From: Amanita rubescens
Taxonomy: Eukaryota > Basidiomycota > Agaricomycetes > Agaricales > Amanitaceae
Direction: 5' to 3'
Assembly: GCA_015039365.1 (NCBI GenBank)
Contig: WION01000014.1
Coordinates: forward strand, 62,001-126,000
DNA length: 64,000 bases
The position numbers and the translations under genes are program-made. A model generated the notes under the pieces. That model was not told the origin of the DNA, made no database searches, and was given only the letters and a program-made list of their open reading frames with translations. This document shows positions 60,570 to 64,000 of the stretch, piece after piece (position 1 is the stretch's first letter; each line of letters opens with the position of its first letter).

Positions 60570-63500
60570 TTAAACGAGAGACGTCGTCGTCGCGACTCGT
60601 CTCCAGCAAGACCCAGATAACAATCCTACCAATTCTAAGCGCGAACAATGTTTAATCCATTGACCAATTCGCGTCGTTTCCGTCGGCGTCAATGGCAGTG
60701 AAGATTCAGTGTGAGTTGCAATGTCCTTTAAATAACGTAAATCAAGTCGGCGAAGGTCAGGATACCGCGACAGAGCAGTGTCCACAATTTTGTATAGCGT
60801 CTGAGTCTAGTACGTCAGCGTCCAAAACAAACCTCACGTTAAAACGAACGTACCTCGTCTGCTCCCGCCGACCATCCATCGACAAACTCGACGTGGAGCT
60901 CTTCAAGCCCACTCCCCAAAGCAGCACCAACTGCGATTAACACTTTCTCAACCGTTCTCCTATCCACTCTCTCCCCAAACCTCAAACCAAATCGTTTCAG
61001 GCCGTGCAATCCTTGCACCAATGCCGTCGGGCGCAGACCTGTATATAAAGTCATATCGATGTTGATCGTCACGTCCTCGAGTGGACGCGGGAAGTTTTCA
61101 ACATATTCATCGTCTTGTTCTTCAGCCGGTAAGGCGGCTAGCAGGGAAGCAATCGTGGGAGGCGCATGTAACACCCTCAGGTTGGGTAAAAATGTCCGCA
61201 ACGGGGCATATCCCGCAAACGGATGTACTCGCTCCAAACCTGGCTTGATCAGCGCAAATTCTTCTTGCGGCTGCATATCCTGTCCAGCACATCCGCCATT
61301 GCATACGGGGAAAGACGTATGTGACGTCAGCATCGCTGCGGGGTCTGTTCCATTTCCGTTTCCGTTTCCTGCCTTGGCGTTCCAAAGAGCCGGAGACCAA
61401 CAGGAGCTGCATCTTTTCTGTGTCTGAATGCTCAATCGCTGTGCAGTTTTCGACGCTCGTCGGGCAATCTTGATAATTTCGGCCGACGTCTTTGGTCCGT
61501 TTTCCGCCGTCTCCACCAAGCGAGGGAACGATAACTTCTCCAATCCGACAATCCCTGCTAACCAGGTGACCATGTTAGACGCTTCCTCGTCTTCCATTGC
61601 GACATTCCCAAACTCAATACTCTTCAACCCGGTCCAAGTCGTCTCGCTCACTGACGAGAACAAAAATGGATGAAAAGAAGGGATAATCAGCTCCCTAAGG
61701 CCCGTCATGCGCGAAAGGGCCAGGACAAACGTCGCAGACAAGAACGTATTGCCAAGCTCTACCTCGTCCTCTTGTTCCCATAACTCGTTGGTCTCATGTT
61801 CGAGGTTAAGCGCGTATGGAGAGGGAGTGAACCACTCGGGCCACTCGCGGCACACGAACTTGGTTACTAACGCAGTCAAGTCGCTCTTCGTCACCAAAAC
61901 GCCCAGAAGTTTTCTCACCCGCATCGGACCATGCCCAGCGACATCCGAGTCATCGAGAAGGGAAGTTAGGTCGATGGTGTCGTATAGCAATCCCCGGACA
62001 ACGGCGGCAAAGTCTTCGTTCACGCGAGCAAGGGAAGCGATATCCTTGTTGGGCAGGTAAGATAAAGCGAGGTTGAGGACTTCGCGAGGAAGCTGTATTG
62101 GGGCGACAAGCGGAGAAGGGGGGAAGGAGTGGAACGTAAAAGACGTTGCGGCCGTGGTTGGCGTCGCGAGGGTTGTGGCATGTAAACCATTGGTGGGTGG
62201 CAAATAAGCATACCCATTCGGCGGTGCGGCAGCTGAGGTGGGACTTTGCGTAGGTGGAGTAGCCGTGAACGCAATGGTAGGTGGCCCGAACGGTCCACTG
62301 ATGATGCTTATGTTTGCTCCGAGACTTGTCATTGTTGCTGTGCTTGCAGTGGACATCACGCTAGCCATTGTACTTGAGCTAGCCCGTTTGGACGTGGTTG
62401 GCAGTGGGGCAGATGCAGGTGCGACGAGGGGAGATTGGGGAGGCGAGGGCATACATATAGCGCTGTGACCTATATCTGAAGAAGGGCGCGATGGTCGCGA
62501 CGACGGTGGGTCGGGGAACATGTGGACAAGCGAGAACGACATGAGCCGTTCTCGCTCTTGTGTACTGTCAGGTTGCTCTGGCTCGGCTGAATCGGATTTG
62601 CTGGCGAACGAGTTACGAGAACTATCTTGCTGTTGGACGCTGATCTCTTTCGCTTCTGCTTGAGGATCAACCTGAGGCTCATTCTCATTCGCTGTAGTGT
62701 CAACTTCTGGACTTGCTTTCTCTTCTACGTAGGCCGACGGATTTACCGCAGGAACCGGTCGGACATCTTGTCCTTTCGGGATACTATCGGGCTTGCGCTC
62801 TTCGGACCAGTGTCCCAAGATCATTAGCTTCTCCACCTCCCGCTCCAATTTCTCTTTAACCGTTGTTCCAACAGTGACGAACATGGTCGGTGAGCTAACA
62901 GCTCTTGGACGACCACCGGGACGGGTGGAAACTGGACTGACAGGGGCACTATCCCCTGCATCTGTGGCCACATTTGGAAAGCTAAATGTCTGGTCCAAAT
63001 TTGTCTTCGGCAGAGATTCTTTTTTGGACAGTGCCGCTTTGGCGGGCGGCTCCTGGGTCAGCTCAGGGCCGACCTCCCATGGGTATCTTCCGCCATAAGG
63101 AGATCCTGGCATGGAGCTAATTGAAGCTCTATGACCCAACCCGCTAGGTCGTCTAATGTCTTCTTCATCTGATTCGTTCGCGTACCATAGGCTGCGCGGA
63201 GTACGAGGTGTATGGGGTGTGCGAGGTGTAAGCGGCGTACGAGGAAGGAATTCACACTGGTGTTCGATACCACCGTTTTCTGACAGCGTGCCTAGTGCCT
63301 GTTGCGCTAGTCTTGAATGGGAATGGGTCAGGGAACGGAACGGGTGGAATGATAACGATGATGCTGAGAGGTTAGAGGAAGACGCCGTCTTTATGGGGGG
63401 TGGTAGATGTTTTTGTTTCGGGGGAGAGCGCGTCTTAACAGGTTTGATGAGGTTGGATATATGTTTTATTTTGCTGAGGGAGGAAGGTTTAATGCTCTTG

Positions 63501-63892
63501 TCGTCTCTACCTTCGCCCTCGTCCTCGATAACACAGTCCATCCCATTTGTTGCATTCCCAGATGGAGAGCCGAAAAGGGAGGAGACGCGGTCAAGTATAC
63601 CGGAGGAAGAGGTTCTCGGTCGCTTGGAGGTTTGTGCTTTGTTTTCGATTGGTGGAGGATATTTCTTTCCGCTGTTTACACGCCGGACCTTTGATTGGGT
63701 TTGCTGCAAGTGATGTTGGTAAGGATCCGACTTTTGAGGGCTTCCAGAACGCGATTGAGGGCGAGAGATACTCTGAGAAGGGGAATCCAAGCCTGGAGGA
63801 AGGGGTGGAAGATCTTTCGGGGAAAAACCCTCTGCTCCTGAGGTTGAACTAGGTCTACCGGCAGGATTCATGGAGCGACGACGGGAGAACAT
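60570..63892 (-). CDS. F-box protein with long disordered N terminus
   Basis: Exon 1 (63892 to about 60852) begins MFSRRRSMNPAGRPSSTSGA. Some 600 residues of Ser/Pro/Thr-rich sequence with basic patches lead to the F-box (QLPREVLNLALSYLPNKDIA, SLARVNEDFAAVVRGLLYDT) near 600-640. An LRR-like region follows (MTGLRELIIPSFHPFLFSSV, TWTGLKSIEFGNVAME). A Cys cluster (CSSCW, CNGGCAG) lies near 840. After a GTACGT intron the last exon starts TLYKIVDTALSRYPDLRRLD and stops at 60570. F-box proteins recruit substrates to SCF ubiquitin ligases; the target is unknown. Many SP/TP sites suggest phosphoregulation (inference). Confidence 0.85.
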
Positions 63893-63898
63893 TTGCGC

Positions 63899-63993
63899 CT
63901 AAGAGCAGCGGCAAAGCAAAATACAAAGGAAGGACGAGAAAATCTATGGGGAGAAATATGAATATGAGGTTGCGAGAACTGAGAGTGACTTAC
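63899..63993 (-). other. 5' UTR intron of the F-box gene
   Basis: On the minus strand ACTTCAG is followed by GTAAGT at 63993, and a CTCTTAG acceptor ends at 63899, six bases before the ATG. This implies a non-coding first exon that continues beyond the window. Confidence 0.55.
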
Positions 63994-64000
63994 CTGAAGT

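Noticed and set aside
62238..63852. Plus-strand frames of 76-185 codons inside the F-box gene
   Set aside because: They are antisense to a long low-complexity coding exon and are shadows of it.

Overview
The window is nuclear DNA of a basidiomycete fungus, most likely an Agaricomycete. Genes are dense and on both strands. Almost every one is cut by several short introns of about 45-60 bp with GT-AG (twice GC-AG) ends. CPSase and ATCase are fused in one gene, as in fungi and animals. Several families typical of Agaricomycetes are present: an NACHT-ankyrin NLR-like protein, FunK1-like kinase relics, secreted M35 peptidases and a multicopy protein family of unknown role. No species can be named from sequence alone.

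Layout. 1-4.2 kb: an NACHT/ankyrin gene in an island almost free of CpG, followed by a pair of 47-bp hairpin repeats. 4.9-6.7 kb: a questin-oxidase-like (AflY/DUF4243) enzyme. 6.9-8.9 kb (-): O-acetylhomoserine sulfhydrylase. 9.2-13.0 kb: a DH-PH RhoGEF. 13.1-16.8 kb (-): a SulP transporter with STAS and cyclic-nucleotide-binding-like domains. 17.0-17.9 kb: the mRNA 3'-end factor CFIm25. 18.0-26.4 kb: a GTPase cluster with four Rab-type genes (two with unusual switch II residues), one membrane-anchored AIG1-like GTPase, and relics of a partial Rab, a partial AIG1-like gene and a kinase. 26.7-28.5 kb (-): a ZIP metal transporter. 29.5-32.9 kb: Enhancer of polycomb (NuA4). 33.3-34.9 kb: a DMT/EamA transporter. 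35.1-36.9 kb: a possible Gfd2/YDR514C-like protein. 37.3-39.1 kb: beta-tubulin. 39.4-46.5 kb: the CAD-type pyrimidine gene. 46.9-47.8 kb: GINS subunit Sld5. 47.9-48.9 kb (-): NC2 alpha/DRAP1. 49-60 kb: an accessory region with three M35-type peptidase genes, one of which has lost its zinc site, a multicopy-family gene, a kinase-like gene broken by a ~0.3-kb inversion, a truncated phosphotransferase and an uncharacterised NCFWFA-motif protein. 60.6-63.9 kb (-): a large F-box protein.

Housekeeping genes (CFIm25, EPL1, tubulin, CAD, Sld5, NC2 alpha) alternate with fast-evolving accessory loci. The most striking observations are: repeated single-base +1 insertions in an otherwise well-conserved CAD gene; the micro-inverted kinase; reciprocal decay after a tandem duplication of a Rab/AIG1-like GTPase pair; a Rab whose catalytic switch II Gln is Phe; and sharp CpG depletion over the NLR gene. 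Exon joins were worked out by hand and checked for frame in the NLR, questin-oxidase-like, CFIm25 and tubulin genes. Other models are less exact.
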